Assembly (NCBI GenBank): GCA_963682055.1
Contig: OY821740.1
Span: forward strand, 10,998,814-11,062,813
Source: Primula veris
Taxonomy: Eukaryota > Streptophyta > Magnoliopsida > Ericales > Primulaceae
DNA: 64,000 bases
Direction of reading: 5' to 3'
The notes below the pieces were generated by a model. It did not search any database. It saw nothing but the letters and a program-made list of their open reading frames with translations, and was not told the origin of the DNA. The stretch's first letter is position 1; each line of letters opens with the position of its first letter. Below, piece by piece: positions 13,472 through 25,700 of this stretch. The position numbers and the translations under genes are program-made.

Positions 13472-15030
13472 ATGGCGAAATCCCTTTTCTTTAGTCTCCG
13501 GGGAACATCTATTTCTTTTCTTTTTAAGCTCTCTTCCCTAAAGCCACTTATTCCTATTATGCCTCGGATCTTAGAACCAATTGCTCTTAAACCTTGTTGG
13601 GAATTAAGGAACATGAGTTACGGCTCTGTTAACCTTATAATATCCAATGGAAAACCCAAGTTTGAGACACACGAAATAGACCCACCGAAAAAGGACAAGT
13701 GGACCAACAAGAAACGGTTCAAACAACAGAAGATGAGTGAGAAACAAAAGCGCAAAAAAGCCAACAAGCGGGACCCGAGGTGTTTAGGTGTCAAAGGGAA
13801 GAAAAAAAAGTTTGAAAATGCTGAAGACCGGATTAAGGACAAGCTCGAAAAGGCTAAGATTAAAGAATCAATGCTAATTGAGAGGCTCAAGAGATACGAG
13901 GTTGATAAAGCTGCAGGACCTGAGGTTAGACCACACGAGCTTACAGGCGAAGAGAGATTTTATTTCAAGAAAATGGCGCAAAAAGGGTCAAATTACGTGC
14001 CGCTTGGGCGGAGGGGAGTTTTTGGAGGTGTTATACTGAATATGCATTTACATTGGAAAAAGCATGAAACTGTGAAGGTCGTATGTAAGCCTTGTAAACC
14101 GGGGCAAATACATGATTATGCGAGGGAGCTTGCCAGGCTTAGTGGCGGAGTCGCAATTCAGGTATTACGAGGATTATTAAACTAATATAGTCTGCAATTT
14201 TACAAAAATATAATTTAATTAGTGTTCATAATATTAAGCATGGAAAGTGAGGGTGTTAGTCTTATATGATCCTGAATTCCTGATATCGTAATAAATATGA
14301 TGAAATTTACCTTTTTTTAGAGGGCACAATCTAACCTTTAAGTACAATCCAAATATCTTTTCTGAAAGTTGCCAAAAATTATTCATCTCATCATCTGCCA
14401 CACTTCCTTTTTTCCCCTCAAGTTTCTAAGCACTCCCCTTTTGTTTCAATTCTTTACGAACTGTATACTTTTAACATAAAAGGAATCTACATTTGCATCT
14501 CATAGTATAAAAAAGTGTGCACAGAATCGAATGTCAGACACATTTGATAATCTTTGAGTAAACTGTTGAATCAAATTGCTTACTATATGATGATAAAAGG
14601 GATATAAGCTTTAATAGATCTATTAATGATTTCAAGTTATGTTTATTTCATTACTATTCAGGTGATTGGTGAGGACACTGTTGTCTTTTATCGGGGAAAG
14701 GACTACGTGCAGCCCGAGGTAATGTCACCTATAGATACATTATCGAAGAAACGCGCCCTTGAGAAGTCTAAATATGAGCAGTCTCTTGAATCTGTTAGGA
14801 GATTCATCGCGATAGCTGAGAAGGAGCTTGAGTTGTATTATCGCCATGTGGCGCTTTATGGTGACCCAGGTGTTCGTGGGCCACTTTCGGTATTTGAAAA
14901 GAAACCAAAGAGAGCTGGGAGGAGTATTGATAACGAAATTCATTCAGATGATTTAGACGATGATACCTGGCAGCCCTGGTTGAATGCACAAGCCTCGGGC
15001 CCCATCCAGTGGCAGAGCCAGGATGAGTAA
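13472..15030 (+). CDS. CRM (CRS1/YhbY) RNA-binding domain protein, At3g25440-like, probably organellar
   Basis: Two exons, 13472-14161 and 14662-15030 (TAA), phase 0 between them, 352 aa. I start at the ATG giving MAKSLFFSLRG because its N-terminus looks like an organelle transit peptide (Ser, Leu, Phe and Lys/Arg, few acidic residues); an in-frame ATG lies further upstream at 13424. A very basic segment (KRKKANKRDPRCLGVKGKKK) and a charged helix precede the single CRM domain (about residues 160-250), which reads LTGEERFYFKKMAQKGSNYV, the GRRGVFGGVI loop, HLHWKKHETVKVV and, across the splice, VIGEDTVVFYRGKDY. CRM proteins bind RNA in chloroplast group II intron splicing or ribosome maturation. 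The C-terminal part is a Glu/Lys-rich helix ending in an acidic tail. The protein seems somewhat shorter than its Arabidopsis relative, so an extra upstream coding exon is possible. Confidence 0.85.
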
Positions 15031-16479
15031 ATGGGGGCTAGAGAGAGAGAGAGAGAAGGGGGGGAGGGAGGGAGGGGTCCTAAATCGCTGCTTTTGTTTA
15101 AAAAAAATGCACTGTAAAAACTTGTTTTTCAAAAATATGTGGGAGTAGAGGGCTATACCCCTGCCTGCCCTCACCTACCTCCTCCCTTGACCCCATCTGA
15201 CAAAGGGCACCAGCTATATATATACGTACTATATGCATATATATTGAGGTGAAAATAAGGTGCAAAAAATACTTTTAGACAATAAAGACAAGTAATCCCG
15301 GTATTAACAATCCGGTAGTATTATGAATGAGAATTGAAAAGTTGGCAGCGGTGTGATGATTTGTAGTTTCATCTCAAAATTTAAGCAAAAAGTTGTAGAT
15401 GATGTCCATTTCCGATTCCTCCTGATCCAATTACATTAACAGGCTCTGTTTTGAGGATTGAATGCTCATAAAAGAAAGGTCACTTTTTCATCATCAGTCC
15501 CCACCATTGTTATCGGAAAGCTCTTTTTGACATGGGAGATCTTGTTTTATGTTGTCCGCTTCTCACTTTTCATTCATGTTATTTACTTTCAAAGTATTTT
15601 TTTTTTTGTTTAAACGTCGCATTTTTCGTTTCCCTCTATGTTTACCAAATTGCTTCTTCGTTTTTGTTTCCTAAACTTACGACTACGCAGTTTCAACCAT
15701 AGTTTTCAAAATGGGAAACAAAAGCGGGAAACGAAACAAAAATACGAAACGTGAAAATAATAAAATAAAATCTAAAATTTACACGTGAAATAATAGGAAG
15801 CGGGAAACGAGAAGGGGTAAGCGAGAAACGGTAAGCGGGATTTTTAAAAAGGAAAATAAGTTTACAAGTAACTATGGTTTCAACCTTTGCAATAAACGAC
15901 AAATGTCAAGAGCTAGAAACTACGATATAACTTGTCCTTGTTCCGTTGCACCATTGATAGGCCGGAATTGGATTAGAAGTTCCACCAGACCCCTAAACAA
16001 TGTGTTCGATTATATATAAAGTACAACCAGACTATTAGTACATAACAGACTACAAAATATGTATTTTTAGAGTATTTGCTATTACATATAGGATGTAGTG
16101 TTATTTTAGTTTAATGTCATCCAGATTGTTAATCCAGCCATCCACTTTACATCTCGCTCAGAGTCCGGACCGGATTTTATCCCGCAGCCAAACCAGGCCT
16201 TGGAGTTTTAACTAAAACAATGGGTACCAAATCTGATTTTAATTAAAAACAACTGGACCAATTATGCATAATAAATAAATTACAGTACAGTAGAAAACAT
16301 AAGGGGGACAAGAAGATAGAACTTAAATCGAAAACCCTATTTTATACTTCTCTCTCTAAAATACATACATATATAATAATTATATAAAACCCTATATCGA
16401 ATCTCGTTTCGCCACCATCATATATATATATATATATATATATAATCGAGCTATAGATACATAATAATAGAGATAAAAT
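15031..16479. other. 3' UTR of the CRM gene and leader/promoter of the KH/CCCH gene
   Basis: The start is 3' UTR with a GA tract and a G-quadruplex motif (listed separately). At about 15692-15883 a stretch of GGGAAACGA-like repeats is bounded by inverted copies of AACCATAGTT, perhaps a small MITE. At about 16140-16203 the sequence ends in CCCGCAGCCAAACCAGGCCT, which matches the right end of the Tourist-like elements upstream; I could not find its left end. A 24-bp TA repeat at 16421-16444 lies in the presumed 5' leader, 36 bases before the start codon at 16480. Confidence 0.5.
15058..15077 (+). other. G-quadruplex motif in the 3' UTR of the CRM gene
   Basis: Four G runs of 7, 3, 3 and 4, separated by single A residues, lie on the mRNA-sense strand starting 28 bases after the stop codon and directly after a GA tract. 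This fits the strict G4 pattern with one-base loops. Confidence 0.7.
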
Positions 16480-19400
16480 ATGGATTTCGGAAATCGTAAG
16501 AGAGGTCAAGAAGGCTTTGTTAACGGCGCCGCTAAAAGATATAAACAAGGTAATAATTTTTCATATTTAATGAAATAAATCTAATTGGTTTTATTTTAGT
16601 CTATTAGGTTTTCTTTGTTGTGTTTAGTTTTGATTAGTTTGAAGGCTTTTCTTGCTAGATATACTGTAGTTATTAGCTTAATTTGTTATGATTTGTCAAT
16701 TACTTTTTTTATAAAATATCTATTTGATCCTCTGAGTTTGAATAAGTGACAGTCTGAGTCCTTATTAGGGGTGATGGAATTTTGCATGTTTGGTGTTGTC
16801 GGAGTAAATTAGTCATTTTTTGTGTGGGATTTTCATCTTTTATGCATTTATCTTCTAGTTAAAGAATTTGTTGGATTGAAATTGGTTTATTTTTATTCGA
16901 TTGAGTTTTCTCTGTTGTGTTTAATTTTGATTAATTTGGAGACACTTATTGGTAGATACTGTACTTAATTAGCTTAATTGTTATGATTTGTGAATTACTT
17001 TTTATAAAATATCTATTTGATCCTTAAGAGTTTGAATAAGTGATAATTTGAGTCCTTATTATGGGTGATGGAATTATGCATGTTTAGTGTTGTCGGAGTA
17101 AATTAGTCGTTTTTTGTGGGATTTGTTTCTTACAAGGTTACTTTTTCATCTTTTTATCTATTTATTATCTTCTAGTTAAAGAATTGGTTGGATTGATATT
17201 GGTATATTTTAGTCGATTGGATTTTCTCTATTGTGTTTAATTTTGATTGATTTGAAGACTGTTCTTGCTAGATACTGTACTTAATTAGCTTAATTGTTAT
17301 GATTTGTGAATTACTTTTTATAAAATATATATTTAATCCTCCGAGTTTGAAGAAGTGACAGCTTGAGTCCTAAATTGTTATGATTTGTCAATTACTTTTT
17401 ATAAAATATCTATTTGATGGAATTATGCATGTTTGGTGTTGTCGGAGTAAATTAGTTTTTTTTGGTTGTGAGTTGTTGTTTCCTACAAGGCTACTTTTTC
17501 GTCTTTTGTTTATATATTTATCTTTTAGTTAAAGAATTTGTTAAGTTAAAATTGGTTTTATTTTTGTCGATTGGGTTTTCTTTTGTGTGTTTAATTTTGA
17601 TTAATTTTAAGGCTTTATTTGCTAGATACTTTAGAGTTTTTTTCTAAAATGGTCTGATTGGTGCTAAAAAAATACCAGAATGGGCTTGCTCTCTTTAAAA
17701 TTCTCAATATGGTCTACCTCTTTATGTTTGTTAATTCATTAATTCATGTTCGTTAATTGAATTGACGAAGTTCATAAAAATTAAATAGTACTTCGTTAAT
17801 TGAATTAACGAAGTTCATAAAAATTAAATAGTACTTCGTTAATTGAATTGACGAAGTTCATAAAAAAAAAATTAAATACTACCTCGTTAATTGAATTGAC
17901 GAAGTTGATAAAAAAATATTAAATACTACTTCGTTAATTGAATTAACGAAGTTCTGTCTCAACTCAGAGCTGAGCTCAGGTTATATAACTCAGCATATAG
18001 TCATCTTATTCCCCAGATAGTAAGACAGATTAGGGCAAACCTCCGCTCCATCATCAAACCTCCGCTCCATCATCATCTCTTCTTCACTCCGTCCCTTTCA
18101 TGTAAGTCACTCATCATCATCATGCTGCAGCTTCTTTATTTTTCTAATTGTTAAAATAAGCACTTAAATGAGTTTCAAATAAGGCTTTTGTAATTTTGTT
18201 GATTTAGGTCGGTTGATTTTTATCTCAAAATCTTATCTAGCTTGTTAGGGTTTTTTTTCCCAGTCCTATGAAACGGCATATTGATTAATATATGTATCTT
18301 ATGTAGCCTTGTGTTGATTTTTGGCGTCTATTGGGTTAAACAATGTTTTGATATATAACCGACCTAAATCAACCGACCTAACAAGCTAGATAAGATTTTG
18401 AGATAAAAATCAACCGACCTAAATCAACAAAATTACAAAAGCCTTATTTGAAACCCATTTAAGTGCTTATTTTAACAATTAGAAAAATAAAGAAGCTACA
18501 ACATGACGATGGGTGACGAAAAGTGACTTACGTGGAAGGGACGGAGTGAAGAAGAGATGATGATGGAGCGGAGGTTTGATGGTGGAGGGGAGGGATTTGC
18601 CCTAATCTGTCTTACTATCTGGGAAAGATAACTATATGTTGAGTTATATAACCTGAGCTCAGCTCTGAGCTGAGTATTTTAATTAAATATGAATTTTACA
18701 GAACTTCGTTAATTCAATTAACGAAGTAGTATTTAATATTTTTTTATCAACTTCGTCAATTCAATTAACGAAATAGTATTTAATTTTTTTTTATGAACTT
18801 CGTCAATTCAATTAACGAAGTACTATTTAATTTTTATGAACTTCCTCAATTCAATTAACGAACATAAAGAGGTAGACCATATTGGGAATTTTAAAGAGAG
18901 CTATCCCATTCTGGTATTTTTCAGCACCAATCAGACCATTTTAGAAAGAAACTCGATACTTTACTCATACTTATTAGCTTCATTGTTACTTATGGATTTG
19001 TTAATTGGTTTTATTAATGGTCTCTGTAGGTTCTATAAAAAAATCTATCATAGTTTAATTTTGATTAATCTTGATTATTAGTCTTCGTAGATTCTATAAA
19101 AAAATCCATCATTGTTATGATTTTTAGATTACTTTTACTTCAGCTATCTCTGTAAGTTCTATAAAGATTCGATTTCATCCTGAGGGTTTGAAAATGTGAC
19201 AGTTTGGGTCCTTATTAGAGGTGATGTAATTTATGCATGTCTGGTGTTGTCGGTGTAAATTAGGCGTTTTTTTGTGGGAGTTGTTTCATACTATGGTCTA
19301 TAGGTAGCAATTTGAAAATTATGAGTATTTTAAAAAAGTAACAAACAGGGTTAGTTTATCATCTTTTATGTATTTATCTTCTAGTTAAAGGATTTGTTGG

Positions 19401-21950
19401 ATTGAAATTGGTTTGTTTTAATGGATTCAGTTTTATCTGTTGTGTTTAATTTTGATTAATTTGAAGACTTTTTTTTGCTAGATACTGTACTTATTAGCTT
19501 CATTGTTACCGTCTCCGTAGGTTTATTAGTTTAATTTGTCAATTAGTTTAATTAATAGTCTCCGTAGGTTCTGTAAACATTCAATTTGATCCTCAGATTT
19601 TGAAAAGGTAACAGTTTTGAGTCTTTATTACAGATGGGTACATATAGGTGATGGAATTTATGTATATTTGGCGTTGTTGGAGTAAATTTGTCGTTTTTTT
19701 GTGGGGTTTTTCCCCCTAACTATGAGTAGCAATTTATAAATTATGAGAATTTCTAAAAAGGTGATAAAGTTGCAATTGTACTATGGAATTGGGAGGTACG
19801 CGATTTGTTAAATGCAAAGCTACTTACAACTTTTTGGGCCTGTTTGGTAGTTGTCCTGAAAAGAAATTTTATCGAAAAACTTCTTATTCTTGTTTGAATT
19901 CGTTGAATATAAATTGAAAAACATGAAAAAAGAAAAGAAAAACAAGACGATAAAAAAGAAACGGAAAAACAAATGGGAAAGAAAAGTATTTGGGAAGCAA
20001 TTTTCCCAAGACAATTTGTTTAGAGTCTGTGTACCTGGGTGAAGAAGTTTAATGAGAACATTTTTTCGGATAACAGTTTCTTTCTGTAAGCAAATCATTC
20101 TGAAAACAAAGTTGTTGCCTTTCTGGAATTAGTTTTTGAGAATAAGTTCTTTTGGAATTGTTTTCTCTTTACTGTGTTTCGAAACTTCCAAAAAGGCCTT
20201 AAATCATTACTTGTATTTCTACTGTGTCACAAAGTGAATGTTAATCCTTGTTAACATGTGATACCTTAGTCTTTTTAGTTGTTTATGCTTTTTGCTAAGA
20301 TTGGATAATTCTACTTGATTTAGCTGGTATTATTAGACTATTAGTGAATAAATGCCTGTAAGTGTTTGGAAATAAATTTTTTTGAATGAAATAACTAATG
20401 AATTTAGGGAATTTAATGTTTTTCACAGAATCAGAGTCCTTTGCAACTGGTATAGGAAGCAAAACAAAGCCATGCATGAAGTTCTTCAGGTTGTAATTTT
20501 TAACCTATTCCATATTTTTGCTTTAAAACTTTAGCTCTGTTCTAATTCAAGAGATTAATCAATGGCAATTGGCAGTGGTATTGATAGGAAAATCAGTGAA
20601 TAAACTGAAACTTTCTAAAATATTGGCAGTTGTCTGTATTATAATGTTCAAGGTATGAATGAGCAGCTTTAGTAAGCATCTGAAATATGCAATTCACAGA
20701 TTTGAAATTAATGGGAATAACAGTGGATAGCCCATGCGATCTAAATTTGCAGATGTTTCGAAAGATCAATTATTTGCTAATCCTAGCATCTTTTTTACAA
20801 AGTGTCAATATTCCGTTTGATCAGTTCTATAGAATATTGTTTATACGACTTTCTTTACTGATTGGTCTTAAAGTTCCAATTTTCGGTGACTATTGTAATG
20901 CTATCCCTGTGTCTTGGTACAAGTTTGTATCTTTGAGGTCTCTAGTTGATTATAAGCATGTGGATGTATGAAGGCATTCCCTCTTTATTTCTCAAATATA
21001 TGGTGCAAGCTTGTGGATTTTTCAAAAAGTGAAGGAAATGAAGATGAATGCTTCCTATTGCATTGATCTTCTAGTCAATTTCGATTTGGTCTAGGTTCTT
21101 TGTTGAGTATAATTAAACATTGATTTGTCCTATAAACTCCTAGCTCGTATCCATTGTTTTCTTCACTTTTTTACAGCGCCTTGTACTATTTTCTCTCTAT
21201 CTTTCTCATTCTTGTAATAACTTGTGCAGCACAACGGGGTGTTCATATGGTGAGAGCTGTCGCTTCCTGCATTACGTACCTGGAGGCTTCAACGCTGTTT
21301 CTCAGATGACGAACATGCCCTCGATGCCCTCTTTTCACCCTCCTCCTAGAAACAATATGGGCCCACCACCTTTTGCTGACGGCCCACCCTCAGCTGTCAA
21401 AACTAAACTCTGCAACAGATTCAGCTCTGCAGAGGGTTGCAAGTACGGCGATAAGTGCCACTTTGCTCATGGTGAGATGGAACTGGGCCGTCCCACATCC
21501 TTCGAGTCCCGTGGGCCAATGATGCCACCTCAGCGCAACAATTTTGCTGCTGCCGCCAGCTTCGGTGCCTCGGCCACCACCAAAATTGCCATAAGTGCGG
21601 CTCTGGCGGGTCCTATTATTGGAAAAGGAGGTTCTAATTCGAAGCAGATCTGTCGTTTGACAGGTGTAAAGCTCCATGTAAGGGATAATGAGTCAGATCC
21701 AAACCAAAAGAATATCGAGCTCGAGGGAAGTTTTGACCAGATTGAGGAGGCTAGTGCGATGGTGCGTCAGATTATTATGGGGCTCAACCCAACTAACAAC
21801 CCACCTCCTGTAAAGGCGAATATGGCTAATCAGGCGAGGAATAGCAAGACGAAGGTGTGCACGCATTTTATGAGAGGGACTTGTAATTATGGTGACAAAT
21901 GTAATTTTTCCCATGACGAGAGTGAGATGCGCAATAATCAAGTGGCTTAG
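16480..21950 (+). CDS. KH-domain / CCCH-type zinc-finger RNA-binding protein (C3H36/C3H52-like)
   Basis: Three exons: 16480-16549, 20429-20489 and 21230-21950 (TAG); 852 nt, 283 aa. The middle exon is only 61 nt and was found by phase and similarity. Three CCCH fingers: one split across exons 2 and 3 (CX8CX5CX3H, starting CMKFFS and ending RFLH), a second LCNRFSSAEGCKYGDKCHFAH-type finger (CX8CX5CX3H), and a C-terminal CX7CX5CX3H finger. Between the second and third is a KH domain with the GXXG loop as IGKGG, which binds single-stranded RNA. The start MDFGNRKRG is typical of this family. Arabidopsis members are At3g12130 and At5g06770; they are expected to be cytoplasmic or nuclear mRNA-binding proteins. 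Intron 1 is 3.9 kb, is full of repeats and carries two transposons, but splice sites and frame are intact. Confidence 0.92.
16600..19800 (+). repeat. degenerate tandem repeats filling intron 1 of the KH/CCCH gene
   Basis: A unit containing TAAAATATCTATTTGATCCT, a run about 'GAGTCCTTATTAGG', GTTTGGTGTTGTCGGAGTAA and a TCTTCTAGTTAAAG segment recurs about five times. The GTTGTCGGAGTAAATTAG block falls near 16790, 17083, 17432, 19240 and 19667. Spacing is about 290 to 480 bp once the foldback element is subtracted. Copies differ by substitutions and small deletions. Confidence 0.75.
17634..18954. mobile_element. foldback Mutator-like element (non-autonomous) with 9-bp target duplication
   Basis: A 1,321-bp element that is almost entirely a palindrome. 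The left arm 17634-18249 and right arm 18377-18954 are reverse complements with minor differences, separated by a loop of about 127 bp. Ends are GAGTTTTTTTCTAAAATGG and its complement. It is flanked by a perfect 9-bp direct repeat GATACTTTA (17625-17633 and 18955-18963). Nine-base duplications and long inverted ends are diagnostic of the Mutator superfamily. Each arm contains four or five tandem units of about 44 bp whose core, CTTCGTTAATTGAATTAACG plus AAG, is itself palindromic. There is no transposase. The middle of the arms (about 18010-18110) is richer in CTCCATCATCATCTCTTC-like sequence and might be a captured fragment. It lies inside one unit of the intron repeat, so it inserted after the repeats formed. 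Confidence 0.9.
19836..20198. mobile_element. Tourist-like MITE in intron 1 of the KH/CCCH gene
   Basis: The left end GGGCCTGTTTGGTAGTT pairs with the right end, whose reverse complement is GGCCTTTTTGGAAGTTTCG. 363 bp, about 230 bp before the 61-nt exon 2. No clean target duplication (TTT on the left, TTA on the right). A 92-codon minus-strand frame over it is Phe/Lys/Asn-rich and not a gene. Confidence 0.6.
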
Positions 21951-22785
21951 ATTGGTTCTCTCTCGCATTTAGTTCTGAAGGAGTTTTGTATTGTTGTCAT
22001 TTTAGTTTACCTTATTGCAGAACTAGTAAATTGAGCCTTTCTGATGTTCTCAAGCTCAATTGTTGATTGTCGAAACTTTGATATGAAGCATTAAGCTGCA
22101 GGCATCTTGAACATGGTCTGCAGTGAAACATGCTCTCGTGCTTAGTCTTTTATCGGATTTAATTGTTTGAGAAGTGTTTCCTATATTTGAATCTAGTACT
22201 AGTTTGTTCTCTGTCTTGTTATGGCTGAACTAGTATTTTGCGCCTTTTTTATATTCGTTGGTATTGTCTGTTCTTTGTAACCAAAGATTCTGCAAGCAAA
22301 TTCATCATGATTTTCATTATACATGTTTGTGCTTACATGACTATGATTTTGCTTGGCTTTAAACCCCTCCCCCCCCTTTCACGTTGACACAAAGGTTGCT
22401 TAGCAGCAAATCTCCTTCTGCAAAAACATATTAACCATGTCCGTTCGCTACTTGGCATCGAGATTCAAGTTCTATCATTTCTTCTACCATTTTGTGCACA
22501 GAGGAACGAAGTGCCTTGGACATTTGAATTGGATAGTTTTGGGGTAGGTATACTTCTTCCAATCATGTCACTAAATCTTTCAATTACTCAAATGCTCCAC
22601 AGTTTCTTAAAATTTAAATCAGAGATTCTGTACATTTATTTATTCAATCGAAAAATAAGACCAACATATTAGAGAAAACATGTCGATTGTCGGTATAAAG
22701 AATTCGAAATTATGTAGTACACAAGAAAGAACGTTTTGATCAATCTAGCACACTAGAATAAGCAACATGCTAATTGCTATATTCT
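21951..22785. other. convergent spacer between KH/CCCH and DC1 genes
   Basis: About 835 bp holding the two facing 3' UTRs. No repeat or RNA gene seen. Confidence 0.5.
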
Positions 22786-25700
22786 TTAAGATATGTCAAA
22801 ACCGCCCATTAGACCCGTAAGAGAACTTAAATCAAAACCACCTCCCAACAGAGAACTCATATCAAAACCGCCACCACCACCACCTCCCAAAAAAGAACTT
22901 ATATCAAAACCGCCACCATTATTATTTAAAGTTTGGATAAGTTGCGCATTTGCATCAACAGCACCGCCACCATTATTAATGAAAGCTTGGATGAGTTGCG
23001 CATTTGCATCAGCAACACCGCCAGCATTATTATTAGCATCCAATATTGCCTGCAACAATTGCAACATTTGGGCCGTCGCATCATTAGTCGCTCCACGAGC
23101 AGGCATTTGCGCCTGAACGGTTTGTTGACCAGCGTTTTGAGGAGCATATGGAGAGAACCTGGGCGTGCCTTGATTATTCGGCTGATAAGCAGTATTTGTA
23201 TTTGGGCTGTAAAATGATCCTGCTGGTACTCCGGTATTCATCTGATTCGCGTAGTTAAACCGTTGTTGGTTCTATTAAAAAAGCAAAAAGTATATGTTAA
23301 TAATATAGAAATTAAAATATACCTCTATCTTTTTTGCATATGTTATCTCTAATCTGTTTTCCTTTTACTTTATCGAGGTATTTTTACCTTTTTTTATACA
23401 ATTTCCACACGGTTATGTACATATGTACCATATTCACAATAGCTATTATTTGACATTTAAATTTTGTTGTTAGATGATACTGTGAAAGGGTAAACATTCA
23501 AATTTTTGCATACCTAATATCTAATACATTCTGTGTCCTATTGATTTTTTAACCCAAAATAGTTATTAAACTTTTAAAAAAAAATTACTACAATTACAAT
23601 TACACATGTATCAATACATTATAATAATTTTTTTCTTATAAAAAAATCAAATATGTTATATTTTGGAATTAAAATAAGAACTCGTGTAAAATAATTATAA
23701 AATTCAAAAAAACAATGTAACTCAACAAGATGTCCCAATATTATAAAATATGTATAGAATATGTTGCAACGCTTTATAAACATACAAAAAATATTAAAAT
23801 TTAAATTTGAGTGAAAATAACTAAATGAACACGGAATAGGATAGAGATTAGGGGTAGAATATATGTAATTCATATCATCACTATACGACTAATTAGAACA
23901 GTAACAGTAAAGGTACCATTTTCATTAACCAAAACAAATACCGAGTAATTCTCAAATTTGGAAATTTCTCAAATATTCATGGAAAACAAATTAAAAGCAT
24001 GCAAGAGGAGGGAGGTCAAAAAAATAATTCTAGAGACACGTCCTCCCTAAAAAAATCTTAAGCAAAACTTAATAAAGTTTTGGGGTGTGATATCCCACAA
24101 TTGACTATCTAACAAAAGTTATACAGTCGATGATTTAGGAAACCAATGATACAAGTATCTTTTTCTAGCTTTTTATTACCTAAAACATAACTAGTTATAT
24201 TATAATTCTTTTCTTGAATATAAATGTTATAACCAACTTGTATTTATCCCTCAGAAATATTACTTAATTGATCTGAAGGTCCTAGTGACTTTTGTGGCTT
24301 TGCATGAAGGTGTGAATCTTCTACCTGCTTATAATTTGTCTCATTTCATGTCCTCTTGACTTTTTAACAGAAATATGCATCAAAAAAATTGAAAACAAAA
24401 TCCTAAAATTACGATTAAACATTTATAATTGCATTTCAATCATTATCAAACTCAAATATTATTTAATTTGGAGCAATACAAGAACAAGTGTACAATAAAC
24501 AATAGATTTAAAAAAAAAAAAAAACTTGATCAAACTTATGTCAAAACTTTATGAAGTTTGTGAAGATATATTCTAAATTTTGGGCTAGAATGGGCAAGTT
24601 GACATAGAAGAGATTGAAAAGAGCATGAATGAGAGGGTAGAAGATTCGTTCATGAATATGCAAATTGAACACAAAAGGAAATGATATTTTTGAAGAATAA
24701 AAACTGTGAGAAATTTTCTCACCATTTGCGGTGTCCCAGGAGTAGGCGCCCCATATCCTGGCGAATACTGTTGCGAGTAAGGATTAACTTGAGCTGTAGG
24801 CTGAACACCAGAAAAAGGAACACCCAATGTTTGTTGCTGTAGGTGCTGTTGCATACACAAAAAAATATAGTGATAATACACAAAAAAAAATTGAGAATCT
24901 GTGGAGTGCTTATACTGTCTTTAATTTCTACCTTACTTGTTTCTGTATGTGTTTGGGAAATTACTTGCTTGCAGATTCCATCAAGATTTTTCACAGCATA
25001 CCGAACTAAAAATCAATGATAGTAGTCATTTGGCATGAGTGTTTTCATAGGAAAATCATGAAAATAGGGACACAAATTTAGTTCGGTGGTTGAATAGTTT
25101 GTCTAATTTTGCGTCATCACTTAACCAAGACTTGGCTTTTATTTTTCTGGGTATTTTTTGTCCATTATGAAAGTTTCACCACAATGAATAAGGATGAACA
25201 AAATAGCTCATAAATTACTGAAGAACACCCTCTTTAAAAATCCCAAGTACTACTCTTATAATCTTAATACAGTTTCCAAAAAAAGTAGAAGAATACCTTA
25301 ATATAAATTCTAGATGTATATATTATCTATGGTTGACTAGCTAACAAAGCTATATACAAACTCAAGAATTTGCAAACTGAAGAATTATATAATAACTTTC
25401 AGGATTAGATACCGAAGTACATAGTCTGATTAGTGAGAACTTGTAATCATCACAAAGAAGTAAGAACGGCAATTGATAAAGAAAATAAGTGAAACTTTTG
25501 AGAAATTCGCTCTCACCTGAGTCGGCATCCCAGAAGCCACACCATATCCCGACGAAGACCGTCGCATGTAAGGTGGAAGCTGACCCATAGGCTGAACATG
25601 TGGAACACTCTGTTGACGATATATCTGAGCGGTTGGATGAGCCTGAGCAGGCAGCGCCTTACTAGTTCCACACCCCAAATGAGCATCAAATTCGCACAAG

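Noticed and set aside
19820..20098. 92-codon minus-strand frame rich in Phe, Lys and Asn
   Set aside because: Lies over a MITE inside an intron; homopolymer-driven.
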